Position numbers and translations under genes: made by a program | The notes under the pieces: model-generated | What the model was told of the DNA's origin: nothing | What the model saw: the letters and a program-made list of their open reading frames with translations, nothing else | The model's database searches: none | Source of the DNA: Podospora pseudocomata | Taxonomy: Eukaryota > Ascomycota > Sordariomycetes > Sordariales > Podosporaceae | DNA length: 64,000 nt | Direction of reading: 5' to 3' | NCBI RefSeq assembly: GCF_035222375.1 | Contig: NW_026946363.1 | Location: 2,604,001 to 2,668,000 of the forward strand | Shown here: piece after piece, positions 19,091 to 31,400 of the stretch | How positions within the stretch are numbered: the stretch's first letter is position 1 | Layout of the letters: each line of letters opens with the position of its first letter

Positions 19091-19798
19091 GGTGAGAGTG
19101 GCTGATATGAGTGGTGAGAATGTTCAAGCCACAACTGGTTCACACTTGATGCTCAAGTGGTTAAATCAAGAGATATTAGGTGTTAAAACCACAGGATATC
19201 TATTCGTAATGTTAGGACGAGCCATTTTGATACTCAGGAGGAATCTTACCGTGCTCGATTGCTTCAAGCAGATATCTCCAATGCAGTGAAGCTTGAGTCA
19301 ATCCACTTCGGTTGCTGGACTTAGAAGAATTTGTCTGGAGCTTGGGGATGTCAGCCACAGGTGGCTTGTGCTTCAACGTCAAGCTTCAAACACCTGTGGA
19401 ACCGGGCGCAGCTGTTCTCTCCAGTTCGTTCCCTCCCAAGAACAAGGATGTCACTTTGATCTTAGCACCTAGCAAGACCGGAATTACCTGCCGCCGTGAA
19501 CATGCTCTCTGATGTCCGTCTTTCTCGAAGCTTGATGCAGAAGCTTGTACCTTTGTACTTTCTTATCGATAAGGCGTGGGGCAGTTCGAGCATCTGGAGC
19601 TCTCTGATTGGCCCTACCAGCTTAAACCCTAGGCGGGAGCGGGCCCCCACAGGCTAAGCGGATTGTGCGAAAATCCGGAGGCTGCTTGGGTTCTTTTTTG
19701 GTAAAACCACCATCGCGAGTTCTCCTCCTCTCCTCCTTGTTTCCGCATCACCAACAATAAACCGCCCTTAAACAACCTAGCTTCCAGCAAAAGAAGAC
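19091..19798. promoter_or_regulatory. Divergent TRM82/RPP0 promoter region
   Basis: 708 nt between outward-facing starts. It contains a telobox-like AAACCCTA at 19624-19631 and a pyrimidine-rich leader at about 19717-19750. No coding sequence seen. Confidence 0.6.
19624..19631 (+). promoter_or_regulatory. Telobox-like AAACCCTA element before RPP0
   Basis: AAACCCTA lies 168 nt upstream of the P0 ATG. Tbf1-type factors bind ARCCCTA boxes in ribosomal protein promoters of many fungi, so this is a plausible control site. A single short match; binding is inferred. Confidence 0.5.
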
Positions 19799-20851
19799 AT
19801 GGGGGGCAAGAGCGCTAACAAGGCTGGCTACTTCGACAAGCTCAAGGGCTTGTTGGAGGAGTACAAGTCCATTTTCATCGTCTCCGTCGACAATGTCTCG
19901 TCTCAGCAGATGCACGAGATTCGCCAGGCCCTCCGCGATCAGGGTGTGGTCCTGATGGGCAAGAACACCATGGTACGAGATGGCGACGCAGATCAACAAA
20001 GAAATCGATACTAATGGAGCCAAACAGGTTCGCCGTGCCCTCAAGACCTTCCTGGTCGACTCCCCCGAGTACGAGCGCCTCCTCCCCTTCGTCAAGGGCA
20101 ACGTTGGTTTCGTCTTCACCAACGGTGACCTCAAGGAGATCCGTGACAAGATCCTCGCCAACAAGGTCGCCGCCCCCGCTCGTGCTGGTGCCGTCGCCCC
20201 CGTCGATGTCTGGATTCCCGCTGGCAACACTGGTATGGAACCCGGCAAGACCTCTTTCTTCCAGGCCCTCGGTGTCCCCACCAAGATTGCCCGTGGTACC
20301 ATTGAAATCACCACCGATCTCAAGCTCGTCGAGGCTGGCGCCAAGGTCGGCCCCTCCGAGGCTACCCTGTTGAACATGCTCAACATCTCTCCCTTCACCT
20401 ACGGTATGGGCATCGCTCAGGTCTACGACCAGGGCAACACCTTCCCCAGCTCCGTCCTCGATATCAGCGAGGAGCAGCTCCTGAAGGCCTTCTCCAGCGC
20501 CGTCACCACCATTGCCGCTGTCTCCCTGGCCCTCAACTTCCCCACTCTCCCCTCCGTCATCCACTCCCTTGTCAACAGCTACAAGAAGGTTCTTGCTGTT
20601 GCCATCGAGACCGAGATCAGCTGGCCCGAGATTGAGGAGCTCAAGGACCGCATTGCCAACCCCGAGGCCTATGCTGCCGCCGCCCCTGTCGCTGCTGCTG
20701 ACTCTGGCGCCGCCGCCGGTGGTGCTGCCGCTGAGGAGGAGAAGGAGGAGGAGGAGGAGTCCGACGAGGAGGGTGGCTTCGGCGATCTCTTGTATGTGTT
20801 TTCTGTTTGTGTCTGTGTGGAACTTTTGCTAACCATTCTCCTAGCGGTTAA
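19799..20851 (+). CDS. rpp0: 60S acidic ribosomal protein P0 (uL10)
   Basis: Base of the ribosomal stalk, recruiting elongation factors with P1/P2. Exons 19799-19972, 20028-20791 and 20845-20851; introns of 55 and 53 nt. The protein is 314 residues. Starts [30 protein letters not shown] and [18 protein letters not shown] form the rRNA-binding region. [12 protein letters not shown] and [20 protein letters not shown] follow, then the GIAQVYDQG and [19 protein letters not shown] segments, an Ala-rich hinge, and an acidic tail ending [10 protein letters not shown]. The third exon contributes only the last base pair of the penultimate Phe codon context: C, GGT and TAA. Reading through the last intron gives a false C-terminal extension of more than 140 residues. 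C-ending codons dominate throughout, as expected for a highly expressed gene. Confidence 0.97.
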
Positions 20852-21387
20852 ATGTTGTAACGACGTCATGACGGCGCTTGTGGACTGGCAATTTCGGTTT
20901 GGGTCCGGTAAAGGTTTTATGAATCGACACCCGAATCTAGATAGATCATTTGCTGGTCAATTGAGCACTCTGAAGATGGACATACAAAGGATTTTTGAAC
21001 TGCAATGTAGTGACTGCCCAAACAGTCTACTTGCTGCTTCTCAGATACTGGTTAGTACCCCCTTTTTTTTTCTTTTTTTCGCAGCACAGCCCCCCCAAGT
21101 GTCGATGATTATGAAAAATGACAAAGAGCTTTTTAACCCTGATCTTATTGATGAGAAACCCATACAACAACGTATGAGACACAATCACTTATCATTTGGT
21201 TTACACAATTTATTCTCTTTGGGTATCAAGACTAACATGAGTACCAGATCAAACAGGTTATTCATCCCACGATTTTGCCGTCTTTTGCCCTTGGTGACAT
21301 GTGTTTCATACAAATACAATATTTATCCATCCTACAAGTGCTTCGTTCCTTTTGCTCCTGTGATGTGACATTGTTTTTTTATGCGTT
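20852..21387. other. Convergent 3' region RPP0/MSH1
   Basis: AT-richer 536-nt spacer with a C/T homopolymer patch near 21059-21080. It stays open in the P0 frame by chance but has no coding character. Confidence 0.5.
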
Positions 21388-24300
21388 CTATAGCCCATTC
21401 CTTTCCAACACTTCTCTTGCGACTTGAATAGCCCTGTCAGGCAACCCAGCCAACCTCGCGACCTTGAGCGCGTGACTCGTCCTGTTGACGCCCTTCTGGA
21501 GTTTGTGCACATAGACGAACCCCCCGTTTTCGTCTTCTTCCACATCGGTACAGTACATCTCCACCGCTCCATCCTGCCCCCCGTCTTGGACGGTCAGGTT
21601 TTGTTCTTTGATCAAACCGGCGATGTCGTGGAAGTGAGTAGCGAACAACGCACGACATCTGTTGACCTTGACGAGGTGGTGGAGGGAGGCGAAGGCGACG
21701 GCGGTTCCGTCTTGTGGCGTTGTACCCCGGCCGATCTCGTCCATGATGACGAAGGAGCGGGGGGTGGCCTGGCGGAGGATGGTGGAGGTCTCGAGCATCT
21801 CGACCATGAAGGTGGACTGGGAGGCGTAGAGGTTGTCCGAGGAGCCGAGGCGGGAGAAGATTGCGTCGACCAGGCCGAGCTGGGCGTGGTCTGCGGGGAT
21901 GAAGGAGCCGATCTGGGAGAGGATCGTGATGAGGGCGGACTGACGGAGGAAGGTGGATTTGCCGGCCATGTTTGGGCCGGTGACGAGCCAGATGCGGCCG
22001 TGTTGGGAAGGGGATGAGGGGGGGGAGGAGAGGAAAAGGTCGTTCTTGGTAAAAGTGCGGCCTTGTTCTTGGAGGGCGGACTCGACGGTGGGGTGCCGAC
22101 CTCCTACTATTATTGTGGCAGTGGAGGTGTTCAGGATGGGGCGGACGAGGTTTTTCTCTCGGGCTAGCGAGGCGAAGGAGGTGAGGACATCTAGCTCGTC
22201 TAGCACGGCGGCGTTCCGTCGTAACTTTACCAGATTCAAAATCACCGACTGTCGCAACGACGCAAAAACGCGGGATTCTTCTGCTCTGATAGCGAGGCGG
22301 GTTTGGGAGAGGGAGTCACCCAACGATGACCAGGCCGGGTGGTGAAAGGAGCGGGTGCTGCGGGAGGTGGAGAGGGTCCTGATGGAAGGGGTGTCAGAGA
22401 CAGGGGAGGAGAGAGAGTCCCGACCTTTGACGTGGCAGATGTGCCCTAGCTGGGGTGTCCATTTCAAGGTCAGGGATGGGAGGTTCAGCTCCCGACGGAG
22501 AGACAGGCAGAGCTCTTCCTTTTGGGATTTGAGACTGGCGAGTTGTTTGTGCAGTGAGCTCAAAAGGCGGGAGGCGCGGGGTTGCATGATGAAGAGTTCT
22601 GCTTCTTCCGAGTAGTGGTCCCGTATTGAAGGTATCTTCCTCCGGTTGGGTTTTTGGGAAGGGGAAGAAGAAGAGGGGAGCCGGGATTTGGGGAGGATGG
22701 TTCCGTCTTCTTCTGTGGCTTCGGAAGAAACGATTTCTTGGGCGAGGGAGAGGAGCTCGCCGGCGCGGGAGTCTTCTAGTTGGTGTTGCTGGATTAGGTT
22801 TTCTTCATCGATGGCGGAGCGGATGGAGTGGGCTAGTTTGAGGGGGGATTTGAGGGAGATGCGGGAGAGGAGGGTGGCGAGGGGGTCCTCGTCTTCTTCT
22901 TCTTCCGGGGTCGCATCTTCTTCTGGTGGTGCTGGTTTGGCTTCTTCGGGTTGGGAGGCTATGGAGGCTTCAAGGAGGGCGACTATGTCCTCTGTTGACT
23001 TGATTGTGCTGGCTAGCTGGAGTAGGTCATCGGCATCGCCGCGGTTGAGGGCGAACTTTTGGACGAGGCGCTGGGAGTCATGGCTTCTGCGGAGAAGGAC
23101 GATGATGGCATCTCGAAGTTCTTCGTCTTGAATGAAGCGTTCTACCAGGTCAAGTCTGGCGTTGATGGCTTTGAGTGATGTTGACGGGAAACCTAGGAGA
23201 CAAATTAAGCTGATGGCCCTGAATGCTGAAAGAAAACAAATGCATACTCAGCCACTGGTTGAGAAGCCGGGCGCCACTCTTGGTTGCCGTTCGCCTGATG
23301 GCGTACAACAAGCTCCCCTTAAACGTGCCATCCCGGACAGTCTCCTTAATTTCAAGTGACCGCATGGTATTCTTGTCAATATTCATCACCTCCATGTTTA
23401 CATGGCGAACCGGTGGCTGGAGCTTCATGCTCAGCCCCTGAAGCCGATCTCCCACGTAGTGGAGCAGCAGACTGCCGGCATCTACTTCCTCCTCTGTAAA
23501 CTTTTTGGCCTCCTTCGCCGGGATTTTACCCTCCAGCATGGGCTGCCAGTCGTCTAGCGACTGAAACCCACCTTGGGGAGAGTATGTCACCAGGTAGCTC
23601 TCCTCCTGCAGGATAGACGCGATCCCCTGATCCTCGGCAGACTCGAGGGCCTTGTCCAGAACAACCTCCCGAGGTGACACCCGAGACAGCACGGAGCCGA
23701 GCGATGCTAGAGTGGCCGGCTGAGTGAAGAAATAGCCGGTCGACAGATCCAGCCATGCTAGACCGATACGGTTCGGGGCATCATCGGCCGGGTTTGGCGT
23801 GTTGATGGCTTGCTGTCCCACTTGGCGGCTCACATGGTCCGATAATTCCGCTTTCTTGGGCAGATGAACGGCCATTACATAGTTGTTTGCATAAGGATCC
23901 ATGAAGTTCTCATCGATGAGAGTGCCGGGAGTGACAATACGGGCCACTCGACGGTCATGCATCAACCCACCAGACCTGATCTTGGCCGAGGCATCGTTGG
24001 GGAACTCTTCAGCAATGGCTACATGGCGGTTGAGGTCTTGGACCAAGATCTTGAGAAAGCGATCCAGTTGGAAGAATGGAAAGCCGGCCTGGGCAACACA
24101 CGAACAGTCATCAGATACAAGCTGGAACTAACTACAAGGACGGACGGATGGAACATGGCACAATGAAGATAAATACCATGGATACGGGGCCGGCATTTGT
24201 CTTCTTCTGTGAGACTTTGAGGTTGAGGAGCGGGCCGTATTCATCGGCGTGCTCGAAGTACAGCTCGTAGAAGCCGCCGACACGGGTGAGCAGCACGCAA

Positions 24301-24653
24301 TTGTCAAACTTCTGCATGTTGCGGCGGGCCTGCTGCACCACTGTCGGGTACTGGGGCTCGTCATCTTGTTCCACTGGAGCCGGCGTCTCTGGTGGTACGA
24401 TCAGCCCCTGTGGCAGCTCGTCCAGCTTGACGACGGTAGTTTTCTTGCCGCGGAGCTGAAGGTGTTGCAAGGGAGCCAGACGAGCCGCACGCGTTCCAGA
24501 CGCAGCAGAGGGTCCAGAAAACAAGGCCGTGGTTACATGTCGGACACCACACCGCCCGACGGTGGCGGGACCACAGCGCGGGTGGCAGCGAGTTGTCTGG
24601 GCGAGACACGCTATCCGGAGGCGCGGAACTGGTGGTGGTCGCGAGGACAGCAT
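21388..24653 (-). CDS. msh1: Msh1, mitochondrial MutS homologue
   Basis: Exons 24653-24177, 24088-23248 and 23192-21388; introns of 88 and 55 nt, phases consistent. The protein is 1040 residues. An Arg/Ser/Pro-rich N-terminus (MLSSRPPPVPRLRIA...) suits a mitochondrial presequence. Mismatch-binding domain I starts at KFDNCVLLTRVGGFYELY with the DNA-contacting Phe-Tyr-Glu at 128-130. Connector and lever regions follow (IGLAWLDLSTGYFF; GTFKGSLLYAIRRTATKSGARLLNQWLS, spliced to FPSTSLKAINARLDLVERF). ATPase: Walker A TGPNMAGKST near 844-853, ISRLGSSDNL-type signature (AIFSRLGSSDNLYASQSTFM), Walker B FVIMDEIGRGT, and ATHFHD. The acidic insertion before the clamp is low complexity. Role: mitochondrial DNA repair and stability. 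A dense non-coding region separates it from a divergent neighbour. Confidence 0.95.
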
Positions 24654-26208
24654 CAGGAGAAGAGAATAATCAGGATTGGTTGTTGACGAGGCGACAACGT
24701 GATGGAAATTCTAGTGTTAAGAGTTGTCCTGTAAAATCCGAGAATTCTTGGCGATGCGGCGGGCGGAATCCCCCGCAGACACTGACTGGGCAGGGATTTA
24801 TTCTGGAGTGGCTTTCCAGGGGACAAAAAGCTTCTTTTGTTGCAGTTCTCTCAGGTCTTCCCAGTGGTTGTCGCGGAAACCCCCTTTGAATTCGCTGGCC
24901 ACAAAAAACCCCCAAAAAAACCCCAAAAACCCCCAAAAAAAAAAAAACCAAAAAAAAAAAAAAAAAAAAAGCGACAATCGGCAAAGGCATGCAGCACAGC
25001 GCACAGCCCTCAGCCTTCAGCCCTACGAGAATTCATGAAAAAAGGCAAACTTCGGTCAGCCCAGGTGTGGGTTCTGACGACCGACCTTCACCTGCCCCGC
25101 GGTGGTGAGAGGCGTCTTGCCTGATCTAGTCAAACTTCGATGTCTTGGAAAGCGGGCATGGGCCCATTCGCGGTCTGGATCATGTGTTTGTTGCTGAGAG
25201 ACGACATCTGCGAATCATGCACCTCCAACAATGCAGCAAACGTGTTTTTCATAACAACCAAACACCGAAAAATAGACAAGACAGACACGAAGGGTTAAAA
25301 ATGGCCCGAAAAACCACCTGCCGATGGCCACCTAGCAAATCCTGGCAATTTGGCAGGGCCTGTTCCCCGGAAGACGGGATATCTGTTGTCGACGTTTCAT
25401 TGATACCAGGTAGGATGGAAGCTGTCTAGCTGCCTAACTGCTGTGTAATGGTGGAGGAGTAGGTATCCGTACATTACAGCATGCAGAATGGAGGTGGGAT
25501 GCAGCTTCAGACGAACGTGGATGATGCCTCTTCTCATCATTGATTAAATCCGAAGAGGACAAAGTGCCCTGGCCTGGCATGATTAAGGGTGGCCCGATGG
25601 TGCTCTCGAGCTGGGCAGTCCCCCTGATGGCGATTTGCCAGCCGCCGTCGGTATCGACCGATTTTGGCCTGCTTCTGCCATCATACCCACGCTTCCCGAC
25701 CTGGTCCTCAGCCCATTTTTCCATGCTCCGCCCGCCAACCCCAGTCGAACCGAGCTTATCATGCCTCTGCCCATTGCCAAACCAAACATGCCAGGTTGTG
25801 CACCCGACTTTGGATGCCGTTCCTTTCTCGAAAAAAGTAGCATCCAGGCACTGGTTCCATAGCCAACGTCACTTCACCAGGGTTCCCTTACCTAGCCGTG
25901 TTATTCAAGTATTATTCAATATCAAAGGACTGTAGGTCAAGGTATAAGACGCTCTCGTCGCTCTCCCCCTCCCCACCTGCGGGGCTTCTTCTTTGAAAGA
26001 TTCTTTCATCTCTTGCTTGATACCCTATCTATCCATCATCTATTTTTATTCTCCGGGCTTGCCCCAACCTATTCGATCCGAGATTATCTGTCGCAAATTG
26101 TCGTTTCCCCTCTTATGAGCGCGAACAGTATCGAACGACACTCGAGGACCCTGCAACATCAGCAAGCAATTACACACACTTACCTCTACGATAAATCACA
26201 AACCGGTC
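24654..26208. promoter_or_regulatory. Divergent 1.55-kb region MSH1/polyQ gene, with A/C-only tract
   Basis: Holds both promoters. At 24899-24970 the + strand is pure A/C (pure T/G on the MSH1 sense strand). No supported coding sequence; the short open frames on either strand look random. Confidence 0.5.
24899..24970 (-). repeat. 72-nt A/C-only (T/G on the minus strand) low-complexity tract
   Basis: Runs of 4-5 C alternate with runs of A up to about 20 nt, without any other base, 246 nt upstream of the MSH1 ATG. It resembles the G/T tract at 5953-6026 when read on the minus strand. Confidence 0.85.
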
Positions 26209-26578
26209 ATGATGGCGGCGCCAATGCCAGGGCCGCTTTCCTTGAACCCCCAGATTCCCGTCACCCCTCCCCCGGACCACCACATGTTCATGAAAGGGCT
26301 CTTTCCACCAAACGCCTTTCAACAACTAGGGCATCACAACCACAACCACCAACATCACAGCCAACCACCACAGCAATACCGCGGAATCGGTTTAGGATTA
26401 CAACACCACGAACCAACCCCATCAAACTCCACAACCTCCGGCCCACACATCAAATCCGAAGCTGATCCCCCCAGTCTCATCTCCCCAAGACCATCCTCCC
26501 GATCAACAATGCAACCACCACCACCCCAACTCCAAACCTCCCCAACATTCCCCCCTTCCTATCCCTCTTCCAAGCCCC

Positions 26579-26609
<31 letters not shown>

Positions 26610-26617
26610 CCACCACC

Positions 26618-26672
<55 letters not shown>

Positions 26673-27465
26673 ACAACCAGGTTTCCCCCCCTCCACAGTC
26701 GGAATCGACCCCGCCACAGCAGCCCAAGCGGCCGTCGACCCCCGCTACATAGCCATGGCCTCCCGCATAGCCTCGTACTACCAACAGCGCTGCCAAGCGG
26801 TAGCCAACTTCCAGCAGCAGCGCTGCCAGCAGTGGGCCGCTGCCCAGAGAGCAAAATGCCAGGAGATGACACAGGCGGCGATGCTGGTCGTGGCGTGGTA
26901 TATCAGGGACCGTATCAACAGGCGGAGAAAACGGCAGAAAAAGACCTTCAAGCGGGCGCTCAATAATAAAAACAGCGCCAAGAGTAAGGTGACGAAGGGG
27001 GAGACGGTGAGGAATTGGGTGATGGGTGTTCCTTTGGAGAAGGGGGATTTTGTGCCGGGGAGGGAGCTGCCTAAGGATGAACAAGAAAGAGATTTTGATA
27101 TGGATAGGATGGGGGAGAGGGAGGAGGATAAGGATGGGAGGTTGTTTGAGGTGGCGGATGGGTTGATTAAGAGCCAGCTGGCGAGGGTGGAGGTGCCGTT
27201 TTTGGGGTTGGTGGGGTTTGAGGAGAGTGAGAGTGAGGAGAGTGAGGGTGAGAGTGAGATGAGTTATGAGGAAGAGGAGTTGGAAGAGGGGGAGGAATAT
27301 GAGGAGGAGGAGGAAGAGGAGGAATATGAAGAGGAGGAAGAGCATGTGGGGATGGGGAAGGGGAAGGAGGAGGAGAATACTATGGGGAGTTTGAGCAAGG
27401 ATGCGCAGTTGGGGACGGTAGAGGGAACGGATAGGAGGAAGAGTAGGGATAGTAGTGTTTTATGA
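26209..27465 (+). CDS. PolyQ-containing protein of unknown function
   Basis: Single exon, 418 residues; not recognised. N-terminal third: Pro/His/Ser-rich and disordered. Residues 124-156 are a Gln tract with interspersed His, encoded almost purely by CAA (26581-26676). Residues 177-235 are helix-prone and contain a QxxRCQ-like unit three times at exactly 11-residue spacing (Cys195, Cys206, Cys217), ending in a short hydrophobic stretch (AAMLVVAWYIRDRI) and a strongly basic segment RRRKRQKKTFKR (about 238-249) that could be a nuclear signal. The C-terminal third is very acidic, with Glu/Tyr runs. The polyQ, basic and acidic layout resembles transcription co-regulators, but that is only inference. 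Start: tandem ATGs at 26209 and 26212. The coding strand flips from C/A-rich to G-rich at about 26,880. Confidence 0.75.
26581..26676 (+). repeat. (CAA)n trinucleotide repeat coding for polyglutamine
   Basis: About 30 CAA codons with CAC/CAT interruptions. Because CAA is used rather than mixed CAA/CAG, the DNA itself is a microsatellite and its length is likely to vary between strains. Confidence 0.85.
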
Positions 27466-28476
27466 TGAGGGTTATGAAATGGGTTATGAGGCGTTTGGGT
27501 ATATACACGCATGGGGGTTCATGGGCCGTATATAGGGTTTGGTATTTTGTGTTTTTGTTTTATTTTTATTTTATATTCTTGGGTGGGATTAGCCAGCGGT
27601 TGACGATGATGGGTTATGCATAGGATTTGAACTGGAATGTAGTATTTTTGAATAAATAGGTAATGCCGTATTGTGTCTAGACCTGTAGGACCTTGGGTAC
27701 ACCATCCGGTGGCTTTGCTAGATCACTCTTGTCTTGGGTTTCATTTCCGTGGATTATGTGACGAACAAGTTATATCCAGCCTTGTGCACTGTGGCCTGTT
27801 GCCTACCTACGGCTTAAACGACTTGAATCAGCAGGTAGCTCGGGACCGACTCGAGGCTGAATGACTAGTCCGTGAGATTTGATCTGATATTGATCAAAGA
27901 CAGCAGGCAGACAGGCGGTAACACCCATTTCGGCAATTGCTCAGGGCCAGTTGAGAGAGAGAGAAGGTTGAGATAATCAACAGGGGCAGGCATCTTACCC
28001 CATGATCCCTTGGGTGGAACTGGTGGGACAGAGCGGTGGAGATGCCGGCTCGTGATTGGTCGCCTAGCACGGCGGGGAACTGCGGGGAGCCGGGATGTGG
28101 TCTTGTTCTTGGTAACACACCCCTGTCATCCGCCCTGCCCGCCCTGGCAGCTTCCGCCATCACCAGGACGAAGCTGCATCCGTTGACCAACCACTTCCGT
28201 ACACAGTAGTACTTGCCCTTGATTTACGCCCGTCACGGAGATTCACAGACTTTGACTCTTTCTCTCTCTCCAAACCTGACCAGGCACCTGAACGTGAACC
28301 TTAACCTCCTCTCTCTACCTCCCAATCATCACAACAATATATATAAGTGCTGCAGACGCCCGGTGCCTCGACAGCTACAGTTTGATCATCCGCTCTCATA
28401 GCTCTTTGACTCTTCCTTTTCCTCACAACACTTGAGCTTCTTCTTATACAACATTCCAACCCCTTCTTCGGTCACC
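27466..28476. other. Intergenic region polyQ gene to alpha-mannosidase
   Basis: 1.0 kb containing the 3' end of one gene and the promoter/leader of the next. A short (AT)n at about 28338-28347 and CT-rich patches at about 28256-28272 and 28403-28425 precede the mannosidase ATG. No further gene seen. Confidence 0.5.
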
Positions 28477-31400
28477 ATGGGCGGCGAAAACCACTGCGGG
28501 AATGGTCCTAGAAGTGACTATCCCATCCGGGCTCCCAAACCAGTCGGCCAGTACATCAGCCAAATCTACAAGTCTCGCATCGGCCAATTCTACGCCAGGG
28601 GCCAATATGCCAACGAAAACCTCCTTTCCATGATGAACGATGCCGTCGTCTACGGCGAGCCTCATGTCCAACTCTGGGTTTGGCACGCTCCTGGACAGAC
28701 CAGGCCAACCTTCAAAGAGGCCGTCTCTCATGACTTTGAAAAGACCAAGGTCGGCGCCAGCTTTGGTCCATCCTGGACCACTCATTGGTTCAGGGTCAAG
28801 ATCACAGTCCCGGACAATGTTCGCGATCAGGAGCTGGTCGAGTTTCACTGGGACGCCAACAACGAGGGTTTGATCTGGTCCGAGGACGGCAAGCCTCTCC
28901 AGGGCCTCACTGGCGGCGGCGAGAGAGTGGAGTGGGCTCTTCCCAAGCCCTTCCTTGATGGAAAGGAACACACCTTTTACGTCGAGATGGCTTGCAACGG
29001 CATGTTTGGCATCGGCCAGGGTGACCTCATCGCTGCTCCCGACCCGAACAGGTACTACACCGTCGAGAGAGCCAACATTGTAGCGGTCAACCCGGACGCT
29101 CGCGGCCTGCATATCGATACTTGGATCATTGGCGACGCCGCCAAAGAATTCCCCTCGGACTCCCCTGAGCAGCATCATGCTCTGGATGTTTACAACAGGA
29201 TTATCGAGGCCTTCGAGCCCGGCAACAAAGACTCGCTCAAGACGTGCCGGAAGATTGCTCAGGAGTACCTCGGCCCCGATGTCGACTCACACAAGGTGTA
29301 CGAGAGTGACAAGAAGCCTCTTGTCTTTGGTATTGGCCACTGCCACATCGACAGTTGCTGGCTCTGGCCATTTGATGAGACCAAGCGCAAGGTTGCCCGA
29401 TCATGGTCCAACCAGTGCAATTTGATGGAGAGGTATCCCGAGCTCAACTTTGCCTGCTCCCAAGCCCAGCAGTACAAGTGGCTCAAAGAACTGTACCCCT
29501 ATGTCTTTGAGCGTGTCAAGCAGAAGGTCAAGGATGGCCAGTTCCACCCCATCGGCGGCAGCTGGGTTGAGCACGACACCAACCTGCCCAGCGGCGAGTC
29601 TCTAGTCCGTCAGTTCGTGTACGGCCAGCGCTTTTTCGAGGAAAACTTTGGGAAGCGCTGTCAGACCTTCTGGCTGCCCGACACCTTTGGATACTCCAGC
29701 CAGCTCCCTCAACTGTGTCGGCTGGCCGGCATGACGCGCTTCCTCACCCAGAAGCTCAGCTGGAATAACATCAACAAGTTCCCGCACACCACCTTCAACT
29801 GGGTTGCTCTGGATGGCTCACAGGTGATATGCCACATGCCGCCGGCTGAAACATACACGGCGGAGGCCCACTTCGGCGATGTCAAGCGTAGCATGTCGCA
29901 GCACAAGTCTCTTGACCAGGACCCGACCTCGCTTCTTGTTTTTGGAAAGGGAGACGGTGGCGGCGGCCCTACCTGGCAGCATCTCGAGAAGCTCCGCCGC
30001 GCTCGTGGTATCAGCGACACGGTAGGCCTTCTCCCTCGGGTGCACATGGGCAGCTCGGTCGATGACTTCTTCGATCACCTCGAAGCCAAGGGCGACAAGC
30101 TCGTGACGTGGTATGGCGAGCTGTACTTTGAATTGCACCGCGGAACATACACCACTCAGTCCAACAACAAGCGCAACAACCGCAGAGCCGAAGACGCGCT
30201 CCGTGCTGTCGAGCTGCTGGCTACCATTGCCTCGATCGAGGGACACTGCGCCTATCCCAAGAAGGAGATTGATGAGATGTGGGAGTCGGTTCTTCTTTGT
30301 CAGTTCCACGACTGCTTGCCCGGAAGCTCGATTGAGATGTGCTATCATGATTCTGATGAGGTGAGGATCTGAATCTGCATAGCGAGATGGTTGCTGACAT
30401 GATGTGCAGATTTACAAGAAGGTTTTTGAGACCGCCGAGAAGATTCTCGGCGAGGCTACAGGCCTCCGTGAAGCCACCGCCGATGCTGTCACGTCAAACA
30501 CTGGCGTGGCATTCACCTCGCTTCCGTGGTCGCGTCACGAGATAGTCGAGCTTGCCGATGGCGAGCTTGCCGTCGCTTCCGGCCCAGGCCCCTTTATGAA
30601 ACTTCGGCCTTTCTCCCTTGAGAGCGAGGAAACGCTGGTGACGCTCGAACAGCCATCCCCGGATGTGTTTGTGCTCCAGAACACCCAGTTGAAGGTCAAG
30701 CTCGAGAGCGGCCTCATCACATCGCTCTACGACCTGAAGGCCAACCGAGAGATCATTCCCAAGGGACAGAAGGCCAACCGATACGTCATTTTTGACGACA
30801 AGCCTCTGTACTGGCAGGCTTGGGATGTCGAGGTGTTCCATCTCGACAGCCGCAAGGAGCTCTCGACTTCTGAGACCAAGGTTCATGAGCAGAAGAAGCA
30901 CCGCGTCAGCGTCATTACCAAGACCAAGATCAGCGACAAGAGCTACATCGAGACGGTGATTAGTCTTTCGGCGTGCTCTCCAAGCCAACAGTCGTTCGTC
31001 GAGGTCAGCAGCAAGGTGGAGTGGCACGAGACGATGAAGTTTCTCAAGGTTGAGTTTCCCGTGGATATCCGCAACACGGAAGCGAGCTATGAAACCCAGT
31101 TTGGTATCGTGCGGAGGCCTACTCACTACAATACGAGCTGGGACATGGCCAAGTTTGAGGTTTGCTCGCATCGGTTTGCGGATTTGTCGGAGCATGGCTA
31201 TGGTGTTTCTGTTTTGAACGACTGCAAGTATGGGTTTGCCACGAGCGGGAACCTGATGAGGCTGTCGCTGCTGAGGAGCTCCAAGGCGCCTGATGCGCAT
31301 GCTGATATGGGAACTCATCACATCCGGTGGGGAATTTTGCCGCATCAGGGGGGGCTGAGCCATGTTACTGTGAGGAAGGGGTACGAGTTTAACAACCCGC

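Noticed and set aside
20852-21368. C-terminal extension of P0 by read-through of the last intron
   Set aside because: The spliced form ends in the expected P0 tail; the extension is AT-rich and lacks coding character.
26503-27345. 280-codon minus-strand open frame opposite the polyQ gene
   Set aside because: It is the antisense shadow of CAA and GAG repeats (Leu/Val runs) and has no independent support.
27600-27640. B-box-like GGATTTGAACTGG (tRNA candidate on minus strand)
   Set aside because: No A box at a suitable distance and no cloverleaf stems.
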